The notes beneath the pieces were generated by a model. The model saw only the letters and a program-made list of their open reading frames with translations, did not search any database and was not told where the DNA came from. A stretch of 27,696 bases of DNA from a virus, in IMG/VR virus record IMGVR_UViG_3300028196_000066, positions 1 through 27,696 of that record; one strand, 5' to 3'. Within the stretch, counting starts at the first letter, position 1; each line of letters begins with the position of its first letter. A program made the position numbers and the translations under genes. This document shows, piece by piece, positions 13,039 through 20,455 of the stretch.

Positions 13039-13055
13039 GGGTTAAGGTTTAACCC
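13039..13055 (+). promoter_or_regulatory. 5'-leader hairpin, copy 4
   Basis: GGGTTAA (13039-13045), loop GGT, TTAACCC (13049-13055), about 12 bases after the P10 -7 element. Same stem as at 1090 and 1921, and the preceding GTAATAA is also shared. Confidence 0.7.
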
Positions 13056-13081
13056 AATTAAAAATTAAAAAATAGTTATAT

Positions 13082-14350
13082 ATGAAAGCACAGAGATTTG
13101 TATTTTGTAAAGTTGTTCGAAATGAGAACAAAGAGTTAATATTGGTTGATTCCAATGGTGTTGAATTTTTAGTTCCTCAACTTAATGAGGGTGGTAGTTC
13201 TCTTTATAAGAGAGCAGTAGCAGCTGCTAACAACCCCACTAAGTACTGTTTTAAGGTACGTGTGAGTGGTAACCTTACAGAAGGTTCAATTGAGTTTGGG
13301 CGAGTGCCAGGTGAGAAGTTTAACGGCGCTGAGCCTGTTGGGAATTTCAACAAACCAAATGGTGGGTTGGAACAATACCAAATGAAAGTGAGTCCCCAAC
13401 CATCTGCAGTTGTCGATAAACCAATGGAAGAGGATTTCCTAAAGTTTATACACAATGAATCTAAAGATTTAAAACCACAGATGTTGTTTATGAATGAACT
13501 GAAGTGGAAGTATCTTATCCGTAATATCATTAGAGGTAAGAACATTATGATGACCGGCCCTGCTGGTTGTGGTAAGACAATGGCTGCCAAAGCCGCTGCT
13601 AATTCAATCGAAGGTTACTCTATGGAAATCTTTAACTTAGGTTCTACACAAGACCCTAGAGCTACGTTAATCGGTAATACTCAGTTCGATACTAAGAAAG
13701 GTACTGTGTTCTCTCCTTCACCATTTGTGAAAGCTATCCAAACTCCAAATACAGTTATTGTATTGGATGAGATTAGTAGAGCACACCCTGAGGCTCACAA
13801 CATTCTGATGAGTGTTTTAGATGCGGGTCAAAGATACCTAAGATTAGATGAGGCTGCTGATTCTCCAATTGTAAAAGTTGCTGATGGTGTTTCCTTTATT
13901 GCATCTGCAAACATTGGTAATGAATATACCGCAACACGTCAATTGGATAGAGCGATTGTTGACCGATTTACAATTATTGAAATGGATACTTTGATTAAAG
14001 ATGAAGAATCATCTCTACTTCAAATGATGTATCCATCAGTTGATATTAAGTTAATCAATTCAGTTGCAGAGATTACTTCAATGACTCGTAGTGAGGTTAA
14101 GAAAGAAACTCCTAACTTATCTAATTCACTTTCAACTAGAACTGCAGTTGAGATTGGTTCTTTACTCTACGATGGATTTACAATAGCGGAAGCTGCTGAG
14201 ATTACCATCTACCCATTATTTGATGATGCGGGTGGAGCACAATCAGAACGAACTTACATTCGTCAGTTTGTCCAAAAGTTTGTCGGTTCAACTGAAGAAG
14301 AAAATCTTTTCAATGTAGAAGATGATTCTAAGTTAGATAACCCATTTTAA
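13082..14350 (+). CDS. MoxR/CobS-type AAA+ ATPase, 422 aa
   Basis: Residues 1-110 are a beta-rich N-terminal region. The AAA+ core follows: Walker A GPAGCGKT (159-166), Walker B VIVLDE (225-230) then ISRAHPEAHN, sensor 1 SAN (275-277), and RQLDRAIVDRF (286-296) with candidate Arg fingers. The SRAHPE helix insert is typical of MoxR-clade ATPases. These act as chaperones paired with VWA-domain proteins, here the HExxH-VWA protein at 10471. The pairing is known for the family; the phage target is unknown. It has its own promoter P10, so it can be made without the VWA partner. Confidence 0.9.
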   Translation: MKAQRFVFCKVVRNENKELILVDSNGVEFLVPQLNEGGSSLYKRAVAAANNPTKYCFKVRVSGNLTEGSIEFGRVPGEKFNGAEPVGNFNKPNGGLEQYQMKVSPQPSAVVDKPMEEDFLKFIHNESKDLKPQMLFMNELKWKYLIRNIIRGKNIMMTGPAGCGKTMAAKAAANSIEGYSMEIFNLGSTQDPRATLIGNTQFDTKKGTVFSPSPFVKAIQTPNTVIVLDEISRAHPEAHNILMSVLDAGQRYLRLDEAADSPIVKVADGVSFIASANIGNEYTATRQLDRAIVDRFTIIEMDTLIKDEESSLLQMMYPSVDIKLINSVAEITSMTRSEVKKETPNLSNSLSTRTAVEIGSLLYDGFTIAEAAEITIYPLFDDAGGAQSERTYIRQFVQKFVGSTEEENLFNVEDDSKLDNPF

Positions 14351-14370
14351 TAATTATTCTTAATTGTAAT

Positions 14371-14409
14371 CCAAATGACTTCTGCTAAATTAGGTAGAAG
14401 TTTATTTGG
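14371..14409 (+). terminator. long hairpin after the AAA+ gene, overlapping P11
   Basis: CCAAAT-g-ACTTCT (14371-14383) pairs with AGAAGT-tt-ATTTGG (14396-14409), two 6-bp stems split by a small internal loop, with a 12-base apical loop. There is no clean T-tract. Its right arm contains the TTTGG of P11. It may terminate or attenuate, or protect the 3' end of the ATPase mRNA. Confidence 0.5.
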
Positions 14410-14436
14410 AAATTAAGAAATAATTTCGTATATTAG
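14406..14436 (+). promoter_or_regulatory. phage promoter P11
   Basis: TTG (14406-14408), 20 bases, TATATTAG (14429-14436). It has no TTAAC boxes; the upstream space is taken by the 14371-14409 hairpin. Confidence 0.7.
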
Positions 14437-14449
14437 TAAAAATATTATT

Positions 14450-14761
14450 ATGAAAACAGAAAAATTAATTATAGATTCCATATTAGACACACTTGTCGAT
14501 GGGGGTTTCTTTGACAACGAATGGATTGATGAAGCAAAGTTCAGACCTCGTTTTAGAAAATCCGCTCTAACAATAGTAAAGAAAGATTTAGGAACTTCAT
14601 TTGAAAAGTTATTCGATTTGGCTGAACAGATTTCGAAAGAAATTATATTAGAAAATATAGATTCCACTATGGGTAGTTTGATGGATAAGGGGTTAGTCGA
14701 ATCCGTTACAACTAAAGATGGTGAGTCGGGTTATAGATTAAATCAAAATACAAATACATAA
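14450..14761 (+). CDS. hypothetical protein, 103 aa
   Basis: Acidic, mostly helical (LIIDSILDTLVDGGFFDNEW; KLFDLAEQISKEIIL) with an ending DKGLVESVTTKDGESGYRL that looks like a winged-helix-style beta hairpin. A DNA-binding or regulatory role is possible but not shown. First gene after P11; only 14 bases separate the -7 element from its ATG. It is followed after 4 bases by the next gene. Confidence 0.7.
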   Translation: MKTEKLIIDSILDTLVDGGFFDNEWIDEAKFRPRFRKSALTIVKKDLGTSFEKLFDLAEQISKEIILENIDSTMGSLMDKGLVESVTTKDGESGYRLNQNTNT

Positions 14762-14765
14762 AATT

Positions 14766-15191
14766 ATGAGTGAAGACATTGATAAAAAAAATCCAATACC
14801 AGGATTAGGTCATACGATGACCCCCCATTCAGATGTATCTCAAGAAGAGATAGAGGCACTACAAGCTGCAGCAAAAGAAATGGAAGAGTACTTATCCGAA
14901 CCATCCAATGAGTGGTGTGAAATGGATGATACTTATTACACCCACCTCAGAGAGAGATTCGGCAAAGGTGTAGATGAGATTGGGCCTCGAACCTTTAAGC
15001 AGTTCCAAAATGATTTCTTACCAATTCAAATGATGGTAATCCCAGCAGGTAGACAGCATGATGGTGAAGAGGTAGTATCTTATTACCACATCATAGCAGA
15101 AGATATGGAAGCTGGTGAGTGTAACGGTTCGCATGAACTTATCACCGAACAAGAATTAGAAAACAAGTATAACATTAAATATAACAATTAA
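14766..15191 (+). CDS. hypothetical acidic protein, 141 aa
   Basis: Not recognised. The acidic N-terminus (SQEEIEALQAAAKEMEEYL) is likely helical. The C-terminal half has PIQMMVIPAGRQHDGEEVVS followed by YYHIIAEDMEAGECNGSHEL and an acidic tail. Two Cys are present (W-C, E-C-N). No signal or membrane segment. Confidence 0.7.
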   Translation: MSEDIDKKNPIPGLGHTMTPHSDVSQEEIEALQAAAKEMEEYLSEPSNEWCEMDDTYYTHLRERFGKGVDEIGPRTFKQFQNDFLPIQMMVIPAGRQHDGEEVVSYYHIIAEDMEAGECNGSHELITEQELENKYNIKYNN

Positions 15192-15219
15192 AATCAAAAC
15201 AATTAAAATCAAAACAATT
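15184..15219 (+). repeat. 15-bp tandem repeat in a leader
   Basis: The unit ACAATTAAAATCAAA starts at 15184 and 15199, with a third partial copy at 15214 running into the ATG of the next gene. The duplicated A-rich leader may set translation strength or reflect slippage. Confidence 0.8.
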
Positions 15220-15420
15220 ATGAAGTATTATATCGCAAAAGTAAAAGTAGTAACTACAGATGACAAAGGTAGACAAAAGAAAATGGTAGAACAATATTGT
15301 GTTCACGCAGTATCCGTAACAGACGCAGAAGCAAAGGTGCATGGAGAGTTTAAGAACGATGGTTTAGAGTTTGAAGTAACTCACGTTAATGAAACTAAAA
15401 TTATTAAAGTTATATCTTAG
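15220..15420 (+). CDS. DUF4494-like protein, 66 aa
   Basis: YYIAKVKVVTTDDKGRQKKM, then VEQYCVHAVSVTDAEAKVHG and FEVTHVNETKII. The order Y-x-V-K-V, KK..E.Y.V.A.S.T.AE, then a closing I-strand matches DUF4494, a short domain common in Bacteroidetes genomes and their phages. Its function is unknown. The start is preceded by the tandem-repeat leader. The next ATG follows 3 bases after the stop. Confidence 0.7.
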   Translation: MKYYIAKVKVVTTDDKGRQKKMVEQYCVHAVSVTDAEAKVHGEFKNDGLEFEVTHVNETKIIKVIS

Positions 15421-15423
15421 TAT

Positions 15424-15645
15424 ATGAGTTATTCAATTGGCTCTACTGTAGTCGTAAGAGTATTTAAAGGTTTTCAAGTGGGTAATGTTATCGATAAGAT
15501 GCCCACTAAAACTGATGTTAAGTACATAGTGGAAATGGAAAATGGTAATGTGCATGAGAATGTGTTTGTCGATATAAAAGAAGCAGACGCGTCTATAGAT
15601 AGTAATATTACAACATCATTTATAAACTCCAAAGATAATGGATAG
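15424..15645 (+). CDS. hypothetical protein, 73 aa
   Basis: Beta-rich N-terminus (YSIGSTVVVRVFKGFQVGNV; KYIVEMENGNVHENVFVDI) that resembles a small SH3/KOW-like barrel, with a polar tail. No family assigned. It overlaps the next gene by 8 bases. Confidence 0.65.
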   Translation: MSYSIGSTVVVRVFKGFQVGNVIDKMPTKTDVKYIVEMENGNVHENVFVDIKEADASIDSNITTSFINSKDNG

Positions 15646-15928
15646 TAAAGAATTTAATCGTATAAAACGAAGAGTAATAAAGAAGTATCCAAAAGCAGAA
15701 ACTCGTATTAATAACGATGGGTTATTCTTTGTTGGAACGGGTACAGAGGAGTCAGTAGTTTCTCAATATATGATACCACCACAAACCACAGTAACAAACG
15801 CGTGGTTATTGGTTAGTGAGACTATGAAGGTTCATCAGAATATTGAAAGAACAAATCCGAAGCGAATGGATAGTATTTCTTTTGAGAAAAAGTTTAATCG
15901 GATTTCTAATAGAAATAAGAAACGATAA
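15638..15928 (+). CDS. hypothetical basic protein, 96 aa
   Basis: Basic at both ends (FNRIKRRVIKKYPKAETRI; KKFNRISNRNKKR) with a central beta-like portion (GLFFVGTGTEESVVSQYMIP). The charge suggests nucleic-acid contact, but there is no motif. It starts inside the upstream gene, so translation is coupled. Confidence 0.65.
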   Translation: MDSKEFNRIKRRVIKKYPKAETRINNDGLFFVGTGTEESVVSQYMIPPQTTVTNAWLLVSETMKVHQNIERTNPKRMDSISFEKKFNRISNRNKKR

Positions 15929-15990
15929 GTAGTTTCATTAAAGATAGTTTCATATTTATTGTAAACAATTAAACAATTAAATACAATATT

Positions 15991-16281
15991 ATGACGCAAT
16001 CATATGGAAAGCCGAGAGGTAGAGTAAATCAAGGAGGAGCAACTCACGAAAAGGATAGAGAACGACTTGCCAAGTTAGGTAAGAATTATAATTCAATAGA
16101 CTTCACAATGAGCGATTCACTAAAAGATTATAACTTTTCTGATAAATCAGTACCAATTGGCACATTAGAAGTTGGGAGAACAACAATAGAACTAACATGG
16201 TCAGAATGTAATAAGGTTATGGAAATTCTAAAAGACGCACAAACAACACATAGACAAAAGATAAAGTTGGGGATGTTTTAA
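15991..16281 (+). CDS. hypothetical protein, 96 aa
   Basis: Basic, Gly-rich N-terminus (SYGKPRGRVNQGGATHEKDR) and a C-terminal strand-helix part (TLEVGRTTIELTWSECNKVM). Unrecognised. A 62-base gap upstream holds CATATTTATTGTAAAC, which shares ATATTTAT with other gaps in this part of the genome (16717 and 25230) and may be a late promoter. Confidence 0.65.
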   Translation: MTQSYGKPRGRVNQGGATHEKDRERLAKLGKNYNSIDFTMSDSLKDYNFSDKSVPIGTLEVGRTTIELTWSECNKVMEILKDAQTTHRQKIKLGMF

Positions 16282-16284
16282 TCT

Positions 16285-16713
16285 ATGGAAACGTCTGAAT
16301 TCTTTAAACAACTTGGATTAGGAGACCCAGATATGGAGAAAGCCCGAGAGTGGGTTTCCTATTCTAAGTTTGAAGAATCAGTACCAAGCGTATTAACATT
16401 ATCTGAATTTGTTGATACTGTATTAAAACATACAGTTAAGGTTGATGCTAAACCACATCTATGGTTTTCGGAAAAGTATATGATAGGTAGGTATCTACAT
16501 TCAGAAACTCCGGCTACTGATGAGTATGTTGAGCAGTTTGATAATAAAATAAAATTGTTAAAATCAAAACTAGCACTACATACTTATTTTGAATGTGAAC
16601 ACATACAAAAATTCTTAGATATTCTGACAGACCAAATACATACCACTAGGCATGTATTCAAAAAGGAGGTTTTAGAATATTTAAACGAATTGTATAAACA
16701 AAAGGTTAAGTAA
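16285..16713 (+). CDS. hypothetical helical protein, 142 aa
   Basis: All-helical by appearance (LTLSEFVDTVLKHTVKVD; FDNKIKLLKSKLALHTYFEC; EVLEYLNELYKQKVK), with several His residues. No recognised domain. It starts 3 bases after the previous stop, so it is in the same operon. Confidence 0.7.
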   Translation: METSEFFKQLGLGDPDMEKAREWVSYSKFEESVPSVLTLSEFVDTVLKHTVKVDAKPHLWFSEKYMIGRYLHSETPATDEYVEQFDNKIKLLKSKLALHTYFECEHIQKFLDILTDQIHTTRHVFKKEVLEYLNELYKQKVK

Positions 16714-16730
16714 TCCATATTTATATACAG

Positions 16731-16916
16731 ATGAAGATAGATGAAATTAAACAGCCATTTAAAGATAGGATACTAGAAATCTTAAAATCAGAAAGTAATT
16801 CTGATAGTAGACTTATCAAATTAAAAATGTATATGTTGAATGAGGATTATTTCAAATCATTCAAAGTAGATGCTGCATGGCTCGCATACGAAATTAACAA
16901 AAACCATTCTTCATAA
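16731..16916 (+). CDS. hypothetical microprotein, 61 aa
   Basis: Charged helical protein (IKQPFKDRILEILKSESNSD; LIKLKMYMLNEDYFKSFKVD). Not recognised. The 17-base gap upstream contains CATATTTATATAC. Confidence 0.6.
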   Translation: MKIDEIKQPFKDRILEILKSESNSDSRLIKLKMYMLNEDYFKSFKVDAAWLAYEINKNHSS

Positions 16917-16928
16917 AAAAGGGTAAAT

Positions 16929-17309
16929 ATGTCTAACGATGAATATTGGGATGAATCTGAATTTGGTTTTTTTGAAACATTAGAAGACGAAGATAAATTA
17001 CTATACCTATACGACCTAATGATTGGTGACTTCGTACATGAGTATGTTGGTAATGGTATTGAAGATGTGTTTGAAATTGATTTTGAAGAAGAACCGTTAG
17101 AACCAATACATCAGAATGTGACTGTTTCATTTGATGATACCGGTAATATAGTGTTCGCTGGTTCTAATGTTATGTTGTTACGAAAAGTTGCAACTGATAT
17201 GATAATGAACGGTCTTATATTACAAAACTCCCAACTATCGTTTGAGGATGATGCTGTTAAACTAACATATGAACTCGTTGGTAAGTCAGAGGCAATATCA
17301 CTTAACTGA
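16929..17309 (+). CDS. hypothetical acidic protein, 126 aa
   Basis: Very acidic first half (DEYWDESEFGFFETLEDEDK; EDVFEIDFEEEPLEPI), then a beta/helix second half (VTVSFDDTGNIVFAGSNVML). No family recognised. Its stop region is part of the first of three hairpins upstream of the Hsp20 gene. Confidence 0.7.
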   Translation: MSNDEYWDESEFGFFETLEDEDKLLYLYDLMIGDFVHEYVGNGIEDVFEIDFEEEPLEPIHQNVTVSFDDTGNIVFAGSNVMLLRKVATDMIMNGLILQNSQLSFEDDAVKLTYELVGKSEAISLN

Positions 17310-17375
17310 CACCTCGTCAGTATTGTTATGACATTATGTCATACACACCCCTTCGGTATACTATTTGAATATACC
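17306..17375 (+). promoter_or_regulatory. three consecutive hairpins upstream of hsp20
   Basis: CTGAC/GTCAG (17306-17320), TATGACA/TGTCATA with a 3-base loop (17327-17343) and GGTATA/TATACC (17355-17375). None has a T-tract. They fill the gap between the acidic-protein stop and the Hsp20 start and would lie in the Hsp20 leader if transcription reads through. They could be an RNA thermometer, a processing site or an operator. No copy of the repeated phage promoter is present here. Confidence 0.55.
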
Positions 17376-17406
17376 TTACTAAATTATAAACTAAAAAAAA
17401 GTTATT

Positions 17407-17760
17407 ATGAATTACAATGCAAACACACTATTTGATAGGTTACTATATGCTAACAATATTAGCCAATCACAAAAAAATACCATCAACTCACGCCATATGA
17501 ATATATCAGATGATGGGGTATTGAATATGGAATTCGATGTACCTGGTTTCTCCAAAAATACAATTACAATCAAATCCGTTGGAAACCGATTGTTTATTAA
17601 TGGAGAAACTAGCGACCGAACACTTAACAAAGAGTATAAAATAGAACAGAAGTGGAATGCGGATGCCACGACTGCTAAAGTTTTGGATGGGGTACTTACT
17701 ATCTCAATACCACCTTTAGAAGAATCTGATAAGAGGGTAAAAACAATATCAGTTAAATAA
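17407..17760 (+). CDS. hsp20: small heat-shock protein (Hsp20 / alpha-crystallin)
   Basis: ATP-independent holdase that binds unfolding proteins. The alpha-crystallin domain spans about residues 30-103: DGVLNMEFDVPGFSKNTITI (36-55), RLFINGE (61-67) and the signature LDGVLTISIP (93-102). The N-terminal arm is short (about 28 residues), and the tail holds ISV (114-116), close to the I-x-I/V anchoring motif. At 117 residues it is compact for the family. T4-like cyanophages also carry Hsp20 genes. Its stop overlaps the next ATG (TAATG). Leader hairpins suggest RNA-level control. Confidence 0.92.
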   Translation: MNYNANTLFDRLLYANNISQSQKNTINSRHMNISDDGVLNMEFDVPGFSKNTITIKSVGNRLFINGETSDRTLNKEYKIEQKWNADATTAKVLDGVLTISIPPLEESDKRVKTISVK

Positions 17761-17948
17761 TGTTATGTAAAGAAGTTATAAATATATCAGATACGTTGTA
17801 CATTGTTCTAAGGAAAATCAGAATTTCAGATAGACCCATTGTAGATACGTGGAGAGAACATTTGAGAGTGGATATGGTTTTTAAAAAAGAACCCTATTTC
17901 TATTTCTGTGAAGAAATTGTAGATGTTGAATTTACAGAGGAAGTATAA
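17760..17948 (+). CDS. hypothetical protein, 62 aa
   Basis: The TAATG overlap with hsp20 indicates coupled translation. LCKEVINISDTLYIVLRKIR is followed by a C-terminus rich in Phe, Tyr and Glu (EPYFYFCEEIVDVEFTEEV). Two Cys. No family recognised; a partner of the Hsp20 is possible from position only. A strong terminator follows. Confidence 0.65.
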   Translation: MLCKEVINISDTLYIVLRKIRISDRPIVDTWREHLRVDMVFKKEPYFYFCEEIVDVEFTEEV

Positions 17949-17963
17949 TACTATTTGATTAAT

Positions 17964-17992
17964 AAAGGGGATATAAGCTATCCCCTTTTTTT
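17964..17992 (+). terminator. intrinsic terminator after the hsp20 operon
   Basis: AAAGGGGATA (17964-17973), loop TAAGC and TATCCCCTTT (17979-17988): a perfect 10-bp stem running into seven T's (17986-17992). The most canonical terminator in the window. Confidence 0.92.
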
Positions 17993-18003
17993 ATGTCCAA
18001 AAC

Positions 18004-18058
18004 TTAACAATTTGGTAACATTGAAATTTGGAAATATGGAATTAATTCCGTATCTTTA
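18004..18058 (+). promoter_or_regulatory. phage promoter P12
   Basis: TTAACAATTTGGTAACA boxes (18004-18020), TTG (18028-18030), 20 bases and TATCTTTA (18051-18058). The spacer contains the palindrome GGAATTAATTCC (18038-18049). This copy follows a dedicated terminator and lacks the hairpin-plus-T-tract spacer. Confidence 0.85.
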
Positions 18059-18082
18059 TTATGTAATAAAAAGATTAAAGTT

Positions 18083-18247
18083 ATGAGAAAATTAGATAAT
18101 TGGTTTGGTGGAAATCCAATAGAACAGATAGATAAGATAATAAGTGAAATGTCCGCTCATGCAGATAAAGCTGGTAAGGTTGTAGATTGTGGTGTTTGTA
18201 AGAATACCAAAATTCAAAATGGACATACGTGTAATGTATGTAAGTAA
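18083..18247 (+). CDS. zinc-ribbon microprotein, 54 aa
   Basis: A helical N-terminus (NWFGGNPIEQIDKIISEMSA) leads to a C-terminal CGVCKNTKIQNGHTCNVCK: two CxxC pairs 11 residues apart, the layout of a small zinc ribbon. Such phage microproteins may bind RNA polymerase, DNA or another protein. First gene after P12, upstream of the UV endonuclease. Confidence 0.75.
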   Translation: MRKLDNWFGGNPIEQIDKIISEMSAHADKAGKVVDCGVCKNTKIQNGHTCNVCK

Positions 18248-18276
18248 TTAATAGTTAAACATAAAAAATAAACAAT

Positions 18277-19185
18277 ATGCAGAATTTAGGATACGCGTGT
18301 ATCAATATGACATTGGGTTCGCAGAAACCCAAAATTACTACTAATCGTAGTATGATTAAAAAAACATTTAAAGAAAGGGGTATGTCTTATGCCTCTGAAT
18401 TAGGGTTACATAATTGTAGAGATTTAATTGAGATTATCAAATGGAATCATAAGAATGGTATCAACTTCTTTAGGTTGAGTTCTGATTTGTTTCCTTGGGC
18501 TTCTGAGTACAATCTAAAAGATTTACCACATTATACTCGTATCAAAACTCTATTAGCAGGGGCAGGTCATCTTGCACAGACATATGGTCAACGTATCACA
18601 TCACATCCTGGCCCTTTCAATGTGTTGGTATCGCCAAGAGAACACGTTGTAGAAAATACTATTACTGATTTGACTACACATGGTGAGGTGTTTGATTTGT
18701 TAGGTTTATCTCGCACTCCTTACAATAAGCTGAATATACATTGTAATGGTGTGTATGGTGATAAGATTTCCGCTATGGATAGATTCTGTAAGAACTTTGA
18801 AAGACTTCCTGAGTCAGTTAGAACACGTTTAACGGTAGAGAACGATGATAAGGGTAGTATGTACTCAGTAAAAGATTTAATGTACATACATGAGAGAATT
18901 GGAATCCCAATTGTTTTTGATTATCACCATCATAAATTCTGTACAGGTGGTTTAACTGAAGAAGAAGCTCTGAGATTAGCAGTTAGTACTTGGGGTGATA
19001 TCAAACCTGTAGTTCATTATTCAGAATCTAAATCATTACATGAAAATAATGATAAGATAAAACCACAAGCACATTCAGATTACATTAGTAGTGTTCCTAA
19101 TACTTATGGTTTGGATGTAGATGTAATGGTGGAGGCAAAAGCTAAAGAACTCTCAATCTTAGAGTACATTCAGACGAATGTATAG
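18277..19185 (+). CDS. uvsE: UV damage endonuclease (UVDE family)
   Basis: Nicks DNA 5' of UV photoproducts as a one-enzyme start to excision repair, using a metal-containing TIM barrel. Recognised by LGYACINMTL (4-13), FFRLSSDLFPW (64-74), SHPGPFNVL (109-117; H110), LNIHCNGVYGDK (152-163; H155), RLTVENDDKG (184-193; E188), IVFDYHHHK (212-220; D215, H217), VHYSES (246-251), HSDY (266-269) and MVEAKAKE (284-291; E286). All expected metal ligands appear present and the length (302) is normal, so it should be active. It shares the P12 transcript with the zinc-ribbon gene. It may protect phage DNA in sunlit water. Confidence 0.95.
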   Translation: MQNLGYACINMTLGSQKPKITTNRSMIKKTFKERGMSYASELGLHNCRDLIEIIKWNHKNGINFFRLSSDLFPWASEYNLKDLPHYTRIKTLLAGAGHLAQTYGQRITSHPGPFNVLVSPREHVVENTITDLTTHGEVFDLLGLSRTPYNKLNIHCNGVYGDKISAMDRFCKNFERLPESVRTRLTVENDDKGSMYSVKDLMYIHERIGIPIVFDYHHHKFCTGGLTEEEALRLAVSTWGDIKPVVHYSESKSLHENNDKIKPQAHSDYISSVPNTYGLDVDVMVEAKAKELSILEYIQTNV

Positions 19186-19345
19186 TATCCCCTTTAGCTT
19201 GTTTTAAGATTAATTATTATTATTTTAATACTTATTGTTATAGGTTATTAGGTTGTTATCAAGCTAATTACTTATTACTTATTTAATAATAGTTGTAAAT
19301 AAATACAGAACTGAAAGTTAATAAAACTAATTATAGGAAAATAAT

Positions 19346-20455
19346 ATGAAGATTGTTAATAACTTTTTCTCAAGAAGAAATGCATTTGGGTTTCTAATGA
19401 TATTGTCAACACTATCTTTAGCAAGTACAGCCGCATATTATTCGGTGTTTGGTCTTAGTTCATTATTTGCTGGAGCAAAAACTGAAGTCATCATTATGGC
19501 AACTGCGTTGGAGTTCGCTAAATTAATTGTAGCATCATATCTACATAACAATTGGGATAAGATTGGTTGGATTTTAAAATCATACCTAACATTGGGTGTG
19601 GGTATCTTAATGATAATCACGTCAGCAGGTATATATGGATTTTTAACATCAGCATATCAAACTACTGCAGACCAATTAACTATTATAGACAAACAAACTG
19701 AAGTAGTTGAAATGAAAAGAGACCGTTTCTCTGAATCATTAGATGGGTATAAGATTGAGCGAACTCAATTAAACTCATCTATTACAGAACTTACTAAGGG
19801 GTTGTCTAATAACACCATACAGTACAAAGACAAGGAGACTGGTGAGATTATAACAACTACATCATCTTCCACAAGAAGAGTCCTTACATCTCAGTTAAAT
19901 GATATGAAAGAAGAACGTAATAAGGTTTCTATAAAGATGGAATCACTTACAGATTCAATTACTTCTTTAGATTTAAAAGTATTGGATATGGAATCTAATA
20001 ACGAAGTTGCAGCTGAGATTGGGCCTCTAAGATATATGGCTGAGATTACAAACAAACCAATGGCAACTATTGTAAATTGGTTTACTTTATTAATCGTATG
20101 TGTATTCGACCCATTAGCAATTGCTATGGTACTTGCCGTAAATAAATTCATTGGTAGAAAAGAAGAAGATGATGTGGAGGATTATTATACCATACGAAAC
20201 AGAGTGGTACATGAGCATACAATGAAATCCCAACGTAAGAATCAAGAAGAAATGATTAAGAAGAACGAAGAGATTCTTGCCAATCATAACACTTCTGATA
20301 GTTTCGAAGTTGAAGATTCTGAAGGGACTGTAGAAGTATACCCTAAAGATGAAGAAATACTTGCTTCCAAAAAAGTAAATAAAAAGAAAATATACGGTGG
20401 TCTTTCAAAACCATATAGTGATTCTCTTACACCTGATGAAACTAATGTAAAATAA
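19346..20455 (+). CDS. four-TM membrane protein with central coiled coil, 369 aa
   Basis: Predicted membrane segments at about 14-40, 45-66, 78-103 and 242-268. Between the third and fourth is a helical domain (105-225) with heptad-like spacing, interrupted by a Thr/Ser stretch (ETGEIITTTSSSTRR). The C-terminal 100 residues are charged (EEDDVEDYY, then KNQEEMIKKNEEILANH). No family recognised, though large coil-containing membrane proteins occur in T4-like marine phages. It probably sits in the host inner membrane. A 160-base gap precedes it, with no copy of the repeated promoter; I see only AT-rich sequence there. Confidence 0.8.
   Translation: MKIVNNFFSRRNAFGFLMILSTLSLASTAAYYSVFGLSSLFAGAKTEVIIMATALEFAKLIVASYLHNNWDKIGWILKSYLTLGVGILMIITSAGIYGFLTSAYQTTADQLTIIDKQTEVVEMKRDRFSESLDGYKIERTQLNSSITELTKGLSNNTIQYKDKETGEIITTTSSSTRRVLTSQLNDMKEERNKVSIKMESLTDSITSLDLKVLDMESNNEVAAEIGPLRYMAEITNKPMATIVNWFTLLIVCVFDPLAIAMVLAVNKFIGRKEEDDVEDYYTIRNRVVHEHTMKSQRKNQEEMIKKNEEILANHNTSDSFEVEDSEGTVEVYPKDEEILASKKVNKKKIYGGLSKPYSDSLTPDETNVK

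Noticed and set aside
10471-14350. Cobalamin biosynthesis (CobS/CobT) as the role of the AAA+/VWA pair
   Set aside because: Phage CobS/CobT labels come from the shared AAA+ and VWA folds; there is no CobN-like chelatase subunit or other cobalamin gene here.
19197-19265. AGCTTG and CAAGCT arms 57 bases apart in the 19186-19345 gap
   Set aside because: Six-base arms over a long AT-rich loop are not a convincing structure; nothing else in this gap stands out.
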